DNA of 64,000 nucleotides from Verrucomicrobiota bacterium (GCA_022711435.1 JAKLFB010000035.1:1-64000); one strand, 5' to 3'. Shown: positions 1 to 7,837, counted from the first letter of the stretch. Notes: generated from the letters alone by a model not told the origin. A program made the numbers and translations.

Positions 1-97
1 AAATCTCCTTCACCTCTCCGCTCGGCGGCAGACTCGCAACCTGCCGCCCGTTTGTTGTACCCCCCTCCCCACTACCTGCATTTTCAAACCGCCATTT
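1..97 (-). other. Downstream flank of cas1; ribosome-binding-like site at the window edge
   Basis: No gene can be supported in this stretch. On the minus strand, reading toward position 1, the last bases are purine-rich and contain AAGGAG (plus-strand 5-10), a good Shine-Dalgarno sequence. Type II-C loci normally run cas9-cas1-cas2, so a cas2 start codon is expected just outside the window. That is inference; no cas2 codons are visible. Confidence 0.35.
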
Positions 98-979
98 TCA
101 CCCCATGTTTACGCCGCCGCCAACACGCACCACGCCTTCGATGATCCCGCGTACCTCGAGTGTGAGTTCGAGATGGTCGACACGTTCGAGCGCAAAGCCC
201 GTGACCCATCTCCGGAATTCCTTCGTCACCTGCCACGCGGAGAGGTCGGGATGCTGGCGGGTCCATTGCCAGACGCGCCAGTCCACGCAGGGCCGAAACG
301 GCTCCATCAGGTCGTAGGCCAGAGGCGTGGCCCGCTCGCGGGGCGCATGAGAAAGGCCCCAAGTGGGATCCAGACCGACAGCGAAAAGTTTTTGCAGCAC
401 GGTCGAGAGCAGGACCGCGTAGCCATAGTTGAGCAGCGCGTTGATGCCGCTGGCGTTGCCCGGTTCGCGCCGGAAAGCCTTCTGCCCGAGTGCGCGGCCG
501 AAGACGCCCCAGAAGAGCCGGGCGCAGCCAGACTCCTTCTGTGCGCCGCGGGCATCAGCAGCCCGGCGCAGCTCTGACAAACTGGCATCCTCGGGTGCGA
601 TGTGGGCCGCCAGGTTGGCCTGATTCTGGCATTTGGCATCCACGGTCCGGCGCCAGAGCTCTTCGCGCACGCGCGGCTTCAGGTGCAGCACGGCGCGCGT
701 CAGCAGCGTGTCCGTGCTGCGATTGGCGGGCAGCACCAGCGAGACCGGCTTGAACGCCTCGCAGATGATGAGAGCCACGCCGTGCTTGGCGGCATCGAGG
801 AACAGTTGGCTGTGGATCGAGGCGCTGAAGCTGGTGATGATGATCGCCGCCACGTCCTCCAACGGCAGCCGGCGTTCACCGTCGTCCGTCCGGCAGGTCA
901 ATTGACCGTCGCGGCATGAGAGCGAACAGTTTGGGACGTCGACGCTGATGATGTGGTAGGACATTGCCTTGCCGATCAC
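98..979 (-). CDS. cas1: CRISPR-associated endonuclease Cas1 (type II)
   Basis: Cas1 is the integrase subunit of the Cas1-Cas2 complex that inserts new spacers into the CRISPR array. The protein is up to 293 aa, a normal length for type II Cas1. Counting from the GTG at 979, the three metal-binding catalytic residues are visible: E149 (in KESGCARLFWG), H211 (in LSHAPRE) and D223 (in LAYDLMEPFRP). The block around NYGYAVLLS and GLDPTWG is typical of the family. The GTG start overlaps the cas9 stop (GTGA), which suggests translational coupling. An ATG at 964 (MSYHIISVDVPN) matches the usual type II Cas1 N-terminus better and may be the true start, giving 288 aa. It lies directly downstream of cas9, and cas2 is expected beyond the left edge. 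Confidence 0.95.
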   Translation of the reverse strand: MIGKAMSYHIISVDVPNCSLSCRDGQLTCRTDDGERRLPLEDVAAIIITSFSASIHSQLFLDAAKHGVALIICEAFKPVSLVLPANRSTDTLLTRAVLHLKPRVREELWRRTVDAKCQNQANLAAHIAPEDASLSELRRAADARGAQKESGCARLFWGVFGRALGQKAFRREPGNASGINALLNYGYAVLLSTVLQKLFAVGLDPTWGLSHAPRERATPLAYDLMEPFRPCVDWRVWQWTRQHPDLSAWQVTKEFRRWVTGFALERVDHLELTLEVRGIIEGVVRVGGGVNMG

Positions 980-3900
980 GGTGACTTGGTTTTGCGAGTC
1001 CGTTTGGCGGCGTATGCAACTCCTGCGGTGCTGTGGCCGACAAAGCTCTTCTGCGCCAGGATTTCGAGTCCGTCTACCAGAAGTTTCCGGAGCGGAGCGT
1101 TCCCGCGCTCAAGCGCTTGGCCGTCCGGCAATGCAAGATCCACAACTTTGCCGTAAGCTTGGGTATCCTTGGCAGAAATGACACGCCACAGACCTTGGTA
1201 GGTTCCGGCTGCCACTTTGATTAGCATCCCGTTTCGCAGGATGCGTGGTGGCTCTCCACCATTCATTGCTTTCAATGCCTGGAGTCGATGCCACACTCGA
1301 TGCCACGGAATAACCGCGAATTCCTCCCCCCCCAGCGCGTGGTCGAGGATGGCTACGCCGAAGTTGTCGGTGATGACGCGTGCGCCTTTCTGGCGTTTGA
1401 GCTTGCCATCACTGCCGGTCGGATTCAGGCCGAGCAACTTGCCGGGGGCCTCGCCGGTGCGCTTCACCGTCTGCAATCCGGTCTTGGCGTCGCGAGCCGA
1501 ACGTTGGCGGAGCAACACGCGCCCATCCTTCTCGCCGACCACACCGCGGGTGTTCTCCTCGATCTTCACGCCGCTCATATCAGCCGGGATGTGCTGGACG
1601 ACGCGCTTCTCAGCCAGGCGGGAGCGGATTTGCTGCTTTAAGGCGTCGGGCAGGTCGCTGAGGTGGAGACGCCCCTCGCTGTCCTGCCGGTAAAGTCCGG
1701 TGGCTTTGAGCAGCGCCGCCTCGGCGGCGGTTGGTCGGCGCTTGGTCATGGCCAGCCAGAGCCGACGATCCTCGTCCGCTTCCCGATCGCCTCCGGCTTT
1801 GACCATCGCAGACCAAACCGTGCCATGGCGCGGGAAGAACAGCGCCGCCAGACCGAGCACGCAGGCATCGAGCGCGTGGTGCAGGTGCGTGATGCCGCGG
1901 ATGTCGTCCTTGCGCTTGGGTGTCTTGCCGTCGGCCTCGAAGATGGCTGGGTTTGCCGCGCCAAGGCAGCCGAGGAGCTTCCATGCCTTGCGCACCTCGC
2001 CGGTGAGCGAGCCGGGGAGTGAAACCACCGGCGCGCGTTGCTCCGGCGGAAAAGCGCGTTGCAGCACCTGTGCGCCTAACCGGACGAGCTGGCTGGTCAC
2101 CGTCAGGTCGCGCGGGGTGAATTCCTTCTCCTCGTAATGCTCGGTGAGCAGACGGCGAATGCGGCGCTTTTTGCGGGCGCGGTCGTCGTCGTGGCCCTTG
2201 CGAATGTCAAGGCCGGCCACATGCTTCTGAAATTCGGCCAAGCTCATCACCTCCACCCCGCGCAGGCCGGGCACGGGCTTGCCGCCTTCGTCCCGGATGA
2301 ACTCCATCGCCGTTCGTTTGCCCTTCCACTTGTTGATCTCGGCCCAGGTGATCACCAGGGAATCGAGCGAATCGCTCTGCCGGTCCGCATGCGGGATAAT
2401 GTGGTCCTTGTCCATCACGCCATCGAGCAAGGTGTCCATGTTGAATTGTCTGCCGGTGTAAGGGCAATGCCAGCCGAGGTCTTCGGCGACACGCGCCTTG
2501 CGGATCAGACCGGCGGTGACGGGAATGTTCCGCCGCCGGCAGGCTTCCTCGACTTTGGCGGCGACACGCTTGAAGTCGCTGAGGCGCAGCCCCAGGTCCA
2601 GCTTCTGTTCCTCGCGTGTCTTGCTTGAAAGGTCGCGTAGATCGCGGTTGACCTCGATGGTGATGCCGGCGATGCGCGCCCTGTCTCCGTTGGCAAACTC
2701 CGGTGCGGCAATTAGGTCGCGCTGGAGCCTTTCGAGTATAAGCAAGCGGTGGCGGATGAGGTGGTTGTTGGTCTGCTCCTCCAGGCGGCGCTGGAGTTGA
2801 GCTTCCTTGAGTTCGTTGGTCTGGCAGAGGCAGCCGCGGGGTTGATGGTCATTCTTCTCGGCGCGCGGATCCCAGCCTTTCATCACTTCGTCGAACGCCT
2901 CGCGCAGGATGGGGCGCGAATATGGCGCGCGGCCTTTCGGGTACTTGGCGGTCAGCTTCTCGTCGAGCAGGGCCTCGCGTGTCAGTGGCGACTGCTTCTT
3001 GCTGCGCCTGGTGGCAGCGGTGTCCAGCACGCGCTGCACCCCCGCATCGAAGGCGACCAGGTCGTCTGGGACAGACGGTGCGGACGCCGTCGGCTGCACG
3101 CGAGGCCCATCTGCTTTCTCAAGCCAGGCGCGCACGTCCGCCAGCCTTACGCTCTGCCCGCGCTCGAGTTTTCCGTGAAGGCGCTTGCGGTAGCGTTCGG
3201 GCAGCGCCCCCAGTGAGGCGGCGAGCTGGCTCCCAGCGATGGCCGCTTGGGCAGGATCGAGCTCAAGCGCCTTTTCCGCGTCCGGATGCAGAAGAAGGTT
3301 GTCCAGATTGTCGCGTCCGCCTTTCTCCGCCCAGCCGGCAATGGCCCGCACGACCTTCTTGAATTCGCCCTTGGTGAACGCGCCCTGTCGCCCGGCCTGC
3401 TCGGTGAGCAGCTTCCGCTCCGGCGCCGTGAGCGGGCGTGTGTCGCGCTCGCCCGGTGCGGCTCCGAAGATGTTGGCGAGTTGCATGGCCCAGCGGAAGC
3501 GCAGGAATTCGGGTGAGGCTTTGGACGGAAGCTTGGACTCCTTCTCCGCGCACCGCTTGGCTTCGCCAGATTCGAGACCCTCGCCGAGATACTTCGACGT
3601 GAGGCGGGCAAATCGGATGGGGCAGACGCCGATGATGCGGTTGTCGAAGCGCGGGATGGACTGGCCAAAGAGCAGGCCGCCGTGGTAGCGCTTGGGCAGC
3701 TTGATGGCTGGGCAGGCGATGGTCCGCCAGGCATCCGGGTCTTTGAGTGGATCCACGTCATTCGCGAGAAGCGTGCGGATGAGGTCATCGTCGAGCTTGG
3801 CAAGCCTGCCCTGGAGGGCGTGGAGGAGCGCGGCGACTTCGGGCCAGACGACCGACTCGCGCTGGAAGGCGGCTTTGAGGCCCTTGAAGTGGGCGGGCTT

Positions 3901-4536
3901 GTCCGGGCGCTGCTTCTGCTGCCACCGCGCGACTTCACGCTCATACCAGGCGGTGTAAGCGGCGGTGGTTTCGGCCATCGTTGTCGTGCCTAATTCGCGC
4001 ATCCTGGCCCGGCCAATTTCCACCTTTTCGGAATCGGGAACTTCGTCATCATCGAGAACTTCCTCTTCCCCGCGATTCGCCCACGGCGGGGCGAAGTAGC
4101 CCCGATTGTGGGCATACCAGCGGAGCATGTCCCACAGTTCCAGCCAGTTGATCTGCGGAAGCGGCTTGCCGCCACGGGCCGCGGAGAGGATTTCTGCCGC
4201 ACGCTGCCACGCGAAGCTGTCGCCGCCAGCCTGTTCATGACGGTCCTTCAGCTCTCTCGCTGTCATGACGCCCAAGTGGGCGAGGATTTGCTCCATGCGG
4301 GCGATGCGCTGCCGTGTAGCGCGGGCGTGCCGACGAGCTTGGCGGGCCTGACGCCGCTTTATCGCCAGGCAGTCGTCGGCGCCGAAGATCACTACGCCGG
4401 TGCCAAGCACCTCAGGCATTGTCTTCGTCGGTGCGGCACAACGCAGTACCGCCCAGCCAATTGAGCTGTGGCCGACATCAAAAGAAAGATGGAGATCTCC
4501 TTGAGCCACCTGGCCTGATTTTGGGTTTGCATTCAT
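976..4536 (-). CDS. cas9: Type II-C CRISPR-associated endonuclease Cas9
   Basis: RNA-guided double-strand DNA nuclease of 1186 aa, in the usual type II-C size range. All nuclease motifs are present: RuvC-I (LSFDVGHSSIGW, D20), an Arg-rich bridge helix (KRRQARQARRHARATRQR), RuvC-II (ITIEVNRDL, E628), HNH (DKDHIIPH, H712, with N735 in EINKWKG) and RuvC-III (HLHHALDACVLGL, H887 and D890). About 300 residues follow as the expected PAM-interacting region. The protein should therefore cut both strands. I chose the ATG at 4536. A TTG 11 codons upstream stays in frame but lies inside the predicted -35/-10 promoter and would not be transcribed. The predicted transcript start is only 2-4 nt before this ATG and no Shine-Dalgarno sequence is visible, so translation may be leaderless. 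No csn2 or cas4 follows; cas1 overlaps directly, as in II-C loci. Confidence 0.96.
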   Translation of the reverse strand: MNANPKSGQVAQGDLHLSFDVGHSSIGWAVLRCAAPTKTMPEVLGTGVVIFGADDCLAIKRRQARQARRHARATRQRIARMEQILAHLGVMTARELKDRHEQAGGDSFAWQRAAEILSAARGGKPLPQINWLELWDMLRWYAHNRGYFAPPWANRGEEEVLDDDEVPDSEKVEIGRARMRELGTTTMAETTAAYTAWYEREVARWQQKQRPDKPAHFKGLKAAFQRESVVWPEVAALLHALQGRLAKLDDDLIRTLLANDVDPLKDPDAWRTIACPAIKLPKRYHGGLLFGQSIPRFDNRIIGVCPIRFARLTSKYLGEGLESGEAKRCAEKESKLPSKASPEFLRFRWAMQLANIFGAAPGERDTRPLTAPERKLLTEQAGRQGAFTKGEFKKVVRAIAGWAEKGGRDNLDNLLLHPDAEKALELDPAQAAIAGSQLAASLGALPERYRKRLHGKLERGQSVRLADVRAWLEKADGPRVQPTASAPSVPDDLVAFDAGVQRVLDTAATRRSKKQSPLTREALLDEKLTAKYPKGRAPYSRPILREAFDEVMKGWDPRAEKNDHQPRGCLCQTNELKEAQLQRRLEEQTNNHLIRHRLLILERLQRDLIAAPEFANGDRARIAGITIEVNRDLRDLSSKTREEQKLDLGLRLSDFKRVAAKVEEACRRRNIPVTAGLIRKARVAEDLGWHCPYTGRQFNMDTLLDGVMDKDHIIPHADRQSDSLDSLVITWAEINKWKGKRTAMEFIRDEGGKPVPGLRGVEVMSLAEFQKHVAGLDIRKGHDDDRARKKRRIRRLLTEHYEEKEFTPRDLTVTSQLVRLGAQVLQRAFPPEQRAPVVSLPGSLTGEVRKAWKLLGCLGAANPAIFEADGKTPKRKDDIRGITHLHHALDACVLGLAALFFPRHGTVWSAMVKAGGDREADEDRRLWLAMTKRRPTAAEAALLKATGLYRQDSEGRLHLSDLPDALKQQIRSRLAEKRVVQHIPADMSGVKIEENTRGVVGEKDGRVLLRQRSARDAKTGLQTVKRTGEAPGKLLGLNPTGSDGKLKRQKGARVITDNFGVAILDHALGGEEFAVIPWHRVWHRLQALKAMNGGEPPRILRNGMLIKVAAGTYQGLWRVISAKDTQAYGKVVDLALPDGQALERGNAPLRKLLVDGLEILAQKSFVGHSTAGVAYAAKRTRKTKSP

Positions 4537-4550
4537 GCGCCATCTATTAT
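4521..4550 (+). promoter_or_regulatory. Predicted divergent promoter for the tracrRNA candidate
   Basis: On the plus strand, TTGGGT (4521-4526), an 18-bp spacer and TATTAT (4545-4550) form a reasonable promoter. Its -10 box overlaps the cas9 -10 box on the other strand (4546-4551) by five bases. One AT-rich core would therefore fire in both directions. The -35 box is weak (three of six consensus bases), and it lies inside the 5' end of cas9. Confidence 0.4.
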
Positions 4551-4574
4551 ACCAAAAACCCGGAACCAAGACAA
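4546..4574 (-). promoter_or_regulatory. Predicted sigma-70 type promoter of cas9
   Basis: On the minus strand there is a -35 box TTGTCT (4574-4569), a spacer of exactly 17 bp and a perfect -10 box TATAAT (4551-4546). The predicted start of transcription (about 4540-4538) falls 2-4 nt before the cas9 ATG, so the mRNA would be essentially leaderless. The promoter is inferred from sequence only. Confidence 0.6.
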
Positions 4575-4711
4575 AGTGAGTGATGCAGGCGCGGCTCCTG
4601 AAGCAACAGGTTCACTGCTCGCAAGTCGGGCACGCCCGTTAACGAGTCGAAAGACCAACAGCATCCTCCAGATTCTGCCGGCTCGGGTCGCTCCCGGGCC
4701 GGTCATTTTTT
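4557..4711 (+). ncRNA. Candidate tracrRNA of the type II-C system
   Basis: The gap between cas9 and the integrase has no convincing gene but is structured. From the predicted start near 4557 the transcript would be about 155 nt. It contains a region that could hold an anti-repeat (about 4575-4620), a small hairpin (CGGG-CACG-CCCG, 4628-4639) flanked by pairing CTCG/CGAG arms, a short GTC-GAAA-GAC hairpin, and a strong terminator hairpin followed by six T. This order (anti-repeat, small nexus-like stems, terminator) and the position beside cas9 fit tracrRNA. The repeat array is not in the window, so the anti-repeat cannot be confirmed, and the 5' end is uncertain. Confidence 0.5.
4678..4711 (+). 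terminator. Strong intrinsic terminator (tracrRNA 3' end)
   Basis: A 10-bp stem (CCGGCTCGGG pairing with CCCGGGCCGG, one G-U pair) closes a 5-nt loop (TCGCT) at 4678-4702. TCA and then six T (4706-4711) follow. This is a classical Rho-independent terminator for plus-strand transcription. It separates the putative tracrRNA from the converging integrase gene. Confidence 0.75.
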
Positions 4712-4758
4712 CAGGCTGCAGTGCTTGTGATTTGCCGGATCCTCCTGAGCCAGTTAGA

Positions 4759-5940
4759 TTATGCGATCATGCACGCAGGTTTCCGGCTCACAGGCCCTGC
4801 CGCCATCCTCGTGCGGGGACCCTGCTGGTGTGAATCTCCAGGCCGAATGTCCCAAAACTTCCCCGCCTCCTCCTTGGTGACCAGCTCCCGGTAATGGCGG
4901 AACAGCACGCCCACGGAATTCCCCAATTCCAGCGCCACCTTGGCCGCGTCCTGGCATTCCGCGAGCCAATAGCTTGCCGCCGAATGACGCAGCACGTCTT
5001 TGGGCCAGATCTTGAAGCCCAGATGATCCCGCAACCGGCGCAGGAACCGCCGCCGGGTTGATTGCGACAATGGCAACCGCGACTTGGACTTCAGCGCGAG
5101 TTTCATCCATTCGCCCGCCGACGGCATCAAATGAACGATCCGCCGCTGGCGCACCTTGGACGCCGCCGCGTCCACCGTCACCGTTCCGGTGTCGAGGTTG
5201 ATGTCGGACCATTGGATCCGCTCTGCCTCCTCGGGCCGGAGCCCCGCCAGCAGCGCCAGGACCAGCCAGCCGAGAAACTTCTTTTCCTGGCGCCAGGCGA
5301 AATCCAATGCCTCCGCCACCTGGGCCACCGTCAAGATGGTTGGCGGCTGATGGTCCACGTTGACACGCTCCAGACGCGAGCATGGATTCTCCGTCACGTA
5401 GCCGCGCTTCTGGGCGAAGGAAAACAGGGTCGAGATCCTGGATATCGCGCTGGCGCGCATGGACGGCTTGTATTTTCGGGCCTCCATCCACTGATCGACA
5501 TCGGATGGGCGAAATTCGTCGATGAACCTGGTTTCGCGTCCACGGGCGAACATCCCCAGGAAATAACGGAGATGATTCACGTAATTGGATCGGCGCCCGG
5601 CGGCCGACTTAGCCGCAACCAGTTGGTCAATAACGTCTTGAATGCTTTTCCGCTCCAACGGCTTTGCAAGCCGCTTGTATTGCTCCCAAACGTCACGCAA
5701 TCGCAACCCGCTGGCTGAGATCTCAGAAAAGACCGAGACCAATTCGTTGCGTTCGCCGGCATCGAGGGCCAGCCAAATGTCGCCCGCCTTGCGCTGTTGG
5801 ATCCGGACCGATTCTGCCTCGGCCTCCGCCCCGGCTTTGGTCTGGAAAAACCGCCGCTTTCTGGCGCCATCTTTTGGCTTCCAACTGACCATCCAGTGGG
5901 GTTGCCCCCGGAGACGCATCTTTGTGATGGAAACTTTCAT
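4759..5940 (-). CDS. Tyrosine-type site-specific recombinase/integrase
   Basis: Phage/island-type tyrosine recombinase of 393 aa from the ATG at 5940 (N-terminus MKVSITKMRLRGQPHW). An N-terminal arm-binding-like segment (to about residue 60) is followed by a SAM-like core-binding domain. The C-terminal catalytic domain has the first Arg in LLAGLRPEEAERI, the second Arg in DVLRHSAASYWL and the nucleophilic Tyr in GVLFRHYREL. The His of the usual HxxR motif is Asp here. An open frame continues 24 codons upstream but runs through short direct repeats and is probably not translated. The gene lies 156 bp from the 3' end of tRNA-Val, transcribed away from it, a typical integrase placement for elements inserted in tRNA genes. 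It is followed by cas9/cas1, so it is the likely mover of that block. Confidence 0.9.
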   Translation of the reverse strand: MKVSITKMRLRGQPHWMVSWKPKDGARKRRFFQTKAGAEAEAESVRIQQRKAGDIWLALDAGERNELVSVFSEISASGLRLRDVWEQYKRLAKPLERKSIQDVIDQLVAAKSAAGRRSNYVNHLRYFLGMFARGRETRFIDEFRPSDVDQWMEARKYKPSMRASAISRISTLFSFAQKRGYVTENPCSRLERVNVDHQPPTILTVAQVAEALDFAWRQEKKFLGWLVLALLAGLRPEEAERIQWSDINLDTGTVTVDAAASKVRQRRIVHLMPSAGEWMKLALKSKSRLPLSQSTRRRFLRRLRDHLGFKIWPKDVLRHSAASYWLAECQDAAKVALELGNSVGVLFRHYRELVTKEEAGKFWDIRPGDSHQQGPRTRMAAGPVSRKPACMIA

Positions 5941-5948
5941 GACGCTTG

Positions 5949-5968
5949 TGTTGCCACTTGTTGCCACT
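5949..5968. repeat. Tandem 10-bp direct repeat upstream of the integrase
   Basis: TGTTGCCACT occurs twice head to tail without interruption (5949-5958 and 5959-5968), 8 bp upstream of the integrase start codon. Short direct repeats in this place are typical of arm-type integrase sites or excisionase sites. That role is inferred. Confidence 0.6.
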
Positions 5969-5983
5969 ATTTTCAAACGGAAT

Positions 5984-6016
5984 CCGACATTTACCCGACA
6001 TCTGCCCGACATGAAC
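5984..6016. repeat. Three 11-bp iterons (CCGACATNNNC) between integrase and tRNA-Val
   Basis: CCGACAT occurs at 5984, 5995 and 6006 with an exact period of 11 bp. Each copy is followed by three variable bases and a C. The spacing of one helical turn suggests side-by-side binding of a protein on one DNA face, such as the integrase arm domain, an excisionase or an autorepressor. The binding role is inferred from position. Confidence 0.65.
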
Positions 6017-6096
6017 TCGGCGGGATTGAAGGCATCAAATCATCGAAAAAAGGGCGAAATATGGGGCATTTTGAAGGATTTTCAGGGGGAAAAAGA

Positions 6097-6125
6097 TGGT
6101 GCGCGATGCAGGACTTGAACCTGCG
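6097..6125. other. Putative attachment site: 3' end of tRNA-Val
   Basis: Tyrosine integrases encoded beside a tRNA usually recombine at its 3' end, leaving an intact tRNA on one side and a duplicated tail at the far end of the element. The integrase lies on the 3' side of this tRNA, so this end would be one att junction. I saw no second copy of the tRNA tail in the window, so the other junction should lie left of position 1. The exact core is not determined. Confidence 0.35.
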
Positions 6126-6171
6126 ACCCCTACCGTGTCAAGGTAGTGCTCTTCCTCTGAGCTAACCGCGC
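6097..6171 (-). tRNA. tRNA-Val (anticodon GAC)
   Basis: A complete cloverleaf of 75 nt including an encoded CCA (plus-strand TGG at 6097-6099). The acceptor stem GCGCGGT pairs with ATCGCGC with one G-U pair. The T arm is GCAGG-TTCAAGT-CCTGC. The anticodon stem CTACC/GGTAG encloses loop TTGACAC, giving anticodon GAC (plus strand 6137-6139). A run of five T follows the CCA by two bases. The 3' half is the probable attachment site of the adjacent integrase. Confidence 0.96.
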
Positions 6172-6275
6172 ACGCGGTCGACCGCAAGATAGGATTGCAG
6201 GAGGCGGGGTGGTTGGCAAGCGCGGAATTGCGATTTGCCGATTGACGGCCGGGATGCGCCTGCAAGAATCGGGTT

Positions 6276-7832
6276 ATGGCAAAGATACAGCGCGCATTGC
6301 TTTCCGTTTCGGACAAGACCGGGCTGGCCGCTTTGGCGCAGGTGCTGGCAGGGGCGGGGATCGAACTGCTGTCGACGGGGGGGACCGCCCGGCATTTGCG
6401 GGAGCAGGGCCTGACGGTGAAGGACATCAGCGACCTCACCGGATTTCCGGAAATCCTCGATGGGCGGCTCAAGACGCTTCACCCGAAGGTGCACGGCGGG
6501 CTGCTGTATCGGCGGGACTTGCCGGCGCATGAATCGGCCGTTGGCGAGCACGGCATCGTGCCGATCGACCTGGTGGTGGTGAACCTGTATCCGTTCGAAT
6601 ACACCGTGTCGCGGCCTGGGGTGGCGCTCGAGGAGGCGATCGAGAACATCGACATCGGGGGGCCGGCGATGCTGCGGAGCGCGGCCAAGAACCATGAGAG
6701 CGTCACCGTAGTGACCGATCCGGCCGATTATGCGGAGGTGGCGGCCCAGATCCAGGCGGCGGGCGGCACGACCCTCGAGCTGCGCCGGCGGCTGGCCGCG
6801 AAGGTGTTCTGCCGCACGGGATCCTACGACGCCGCCATCGCGGCGCATCTGAGCAAGGAGTTCGGGCGGCTGGCCGAGGAAAAAGGGCCGCCGGAGATCC
6901 TGGCTGTCCGGGCCTGTCATGCGCAGGGTCTGCGCCACGGGGAGAACCCGCATCAGCGGGCGGCGCTGTATGGCCGGTTCCGCGAGTACTACCGGCAGCT
7001 GCACGGCAAGGAGCTGTCGTATAACAACATCCTGGATCTGACGTCGGCGGCGCACCTGATTCTCGAGTTCCCGGCCGATCGGCCGACGCTGGCCATCCTC
7101 AAGCACATGAACCCGTGCGGCGTGGGGCGCGGGGGCACGCTGAAGGAGGCGTGGGAGAAGGCGTTGGCCACGGATCGGCAGGCGCCGTTCGGCGGCATTA
7201 TCGCGGCCAACCAGCCGCTCGATCTGCCGTGCGCGGAGGCGATCGCCGAGATTTTCAGCGAGGTCGTCGTGGCGCCCGATTTCGCCCCCGACGCGCTGGC
7301 CCTCCTGCAGAAGAAGAAGAACTTGCGCCTGATCCGGATACTGAAGGATCCGCGGCAAGCCGATGGCTGGGAGGTGCGGAGCGCGGGGGCGGGATCGTAT
7401 CTGTGGGAGGAGCGGGATTCACGGATGATCGCCGCCGGGGAGCTGAAAGTGGTGACGCGGCGGGCGCCGACCGAGTCCGAGCTCGAGGCCCTGCTGTTCG
7501 GCTGGCGCGTGGTCAAGCACGTCAAGTCGAACGCGATCGTGTATGTGGCGGCGGACCGCACACTGGGGATTGGAGCGGGGCAGATGAGCCGGGTGGATTC
7601 GAGCCGGATCGCGGTCTGGAAAGCCGGCGAGGCGGGGCTGCCGCTCGAGGGGAGCGCGATTTGCAGCGACGCATTTTTTCCGTTCCCGGACGGTCTGGTG
7701 GCGGCGTCGGAAGCGGGGGCGACGGCGGCCATCGAGCCGGGCGGATCGATCCGGGACGCCGATGTCATCGCCGCGGCGGACGAGCGGAACATGGCGATGG
7801 TGTTCACCGGCGTCCGGCATTTCCGGCATTGA
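6276..7832 (+). CDS. purH: Bifunctional AICAR transformylase / IMP cyclohydrolase
   Basis: Catalyses the last two steps of IMP synthesis: formylation of AICAR with 10-formyl-THF, then ring closure to IMP. The protein is 518 aa, a normal length. Residues 1 to about 190 form the MGS-like cyclohydrolase domain (LLSTGGTARHL; TGFPEILDGRLKTLHPKVHG). The rest is the transformylase, with RHGENPHQRAALYG and the K276-H277 catalytic pair in LAILKHMNPCG. The final residues TGVRHFRH match the conserved C-terminus. The ATG at 6276 is followed by AKIQRALLSVSDK, the usual family start. A GH2 gene begins 5 bp after its stop. Confidence 0.97.
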   Translation: MAKIQRALLSVSDKTGLAALAQVLAGAGIELLSTGGTARHLREQGLTVKDISDLTGFPEILDGRLKTLHPKVHGGLLYRRDLPAHESAVGEHGIVPIDLVVVNLYPFEYTVSRPGVALEEAIENIDIGGPAMLRSAAKNHESVTVVTDPADYAEVAAQIQAAGGTTLELRRRLAAKVFCRTGSYDAAIAAHLSKEFGRLAEEKGPPEILAVRACHAQGLRHGENPHQRAALYGRFREYYRQLHGKELSYNNILDLTSAAHLILEFPADRPTLAILKHMNPCGVGRGGTLKEAWEKALATDRQAPFGGIIAANQPLDLPCAEAIAEIFSEVVVAPDFAPDALALLQKKKNLRLIRILKDPRQADGWEVRSAGAGSYLWEERDSRMIAAGELKVVTRRAPTESELEALLFGWRVVKHVKSNAIVYVAADRTLGIGAGQMSRVDSSRIAVWKAGEAGLPLEGSAICSDAFFPFPDGLVAASEAGATAAIEPGGSIRDADVIAAADERNMAMVFTGVRHFRH

Positions 7833-7837
7833 TTGGG

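Noticed and set aside
4537..4569. TTG start extending Cas9 by 11 residues
   Set aside because: The extra codons lie on the predicted -35/-10 promoter; the conserved region begins well after ATG 4536.
4576..4833. Plus-strand 85-codon frame behind cas9
   Set aside because: It runs through the terminator hairpin and into the end of the integrase gene, and shows no family; the stretch is better explained as tracrRNA.
1..6200. CRISPR array
   Set aside because: No regularly spaced 25-40 bp repeats are present here or elsewhere in the window; the array must lie beyond the left edge.
7115..7837. Upstream in-frame extension of the GH2 gene into purH
   Set aside because: It would overlap more than 700 bp of purH and bury the signal peptide that begins at 7838.
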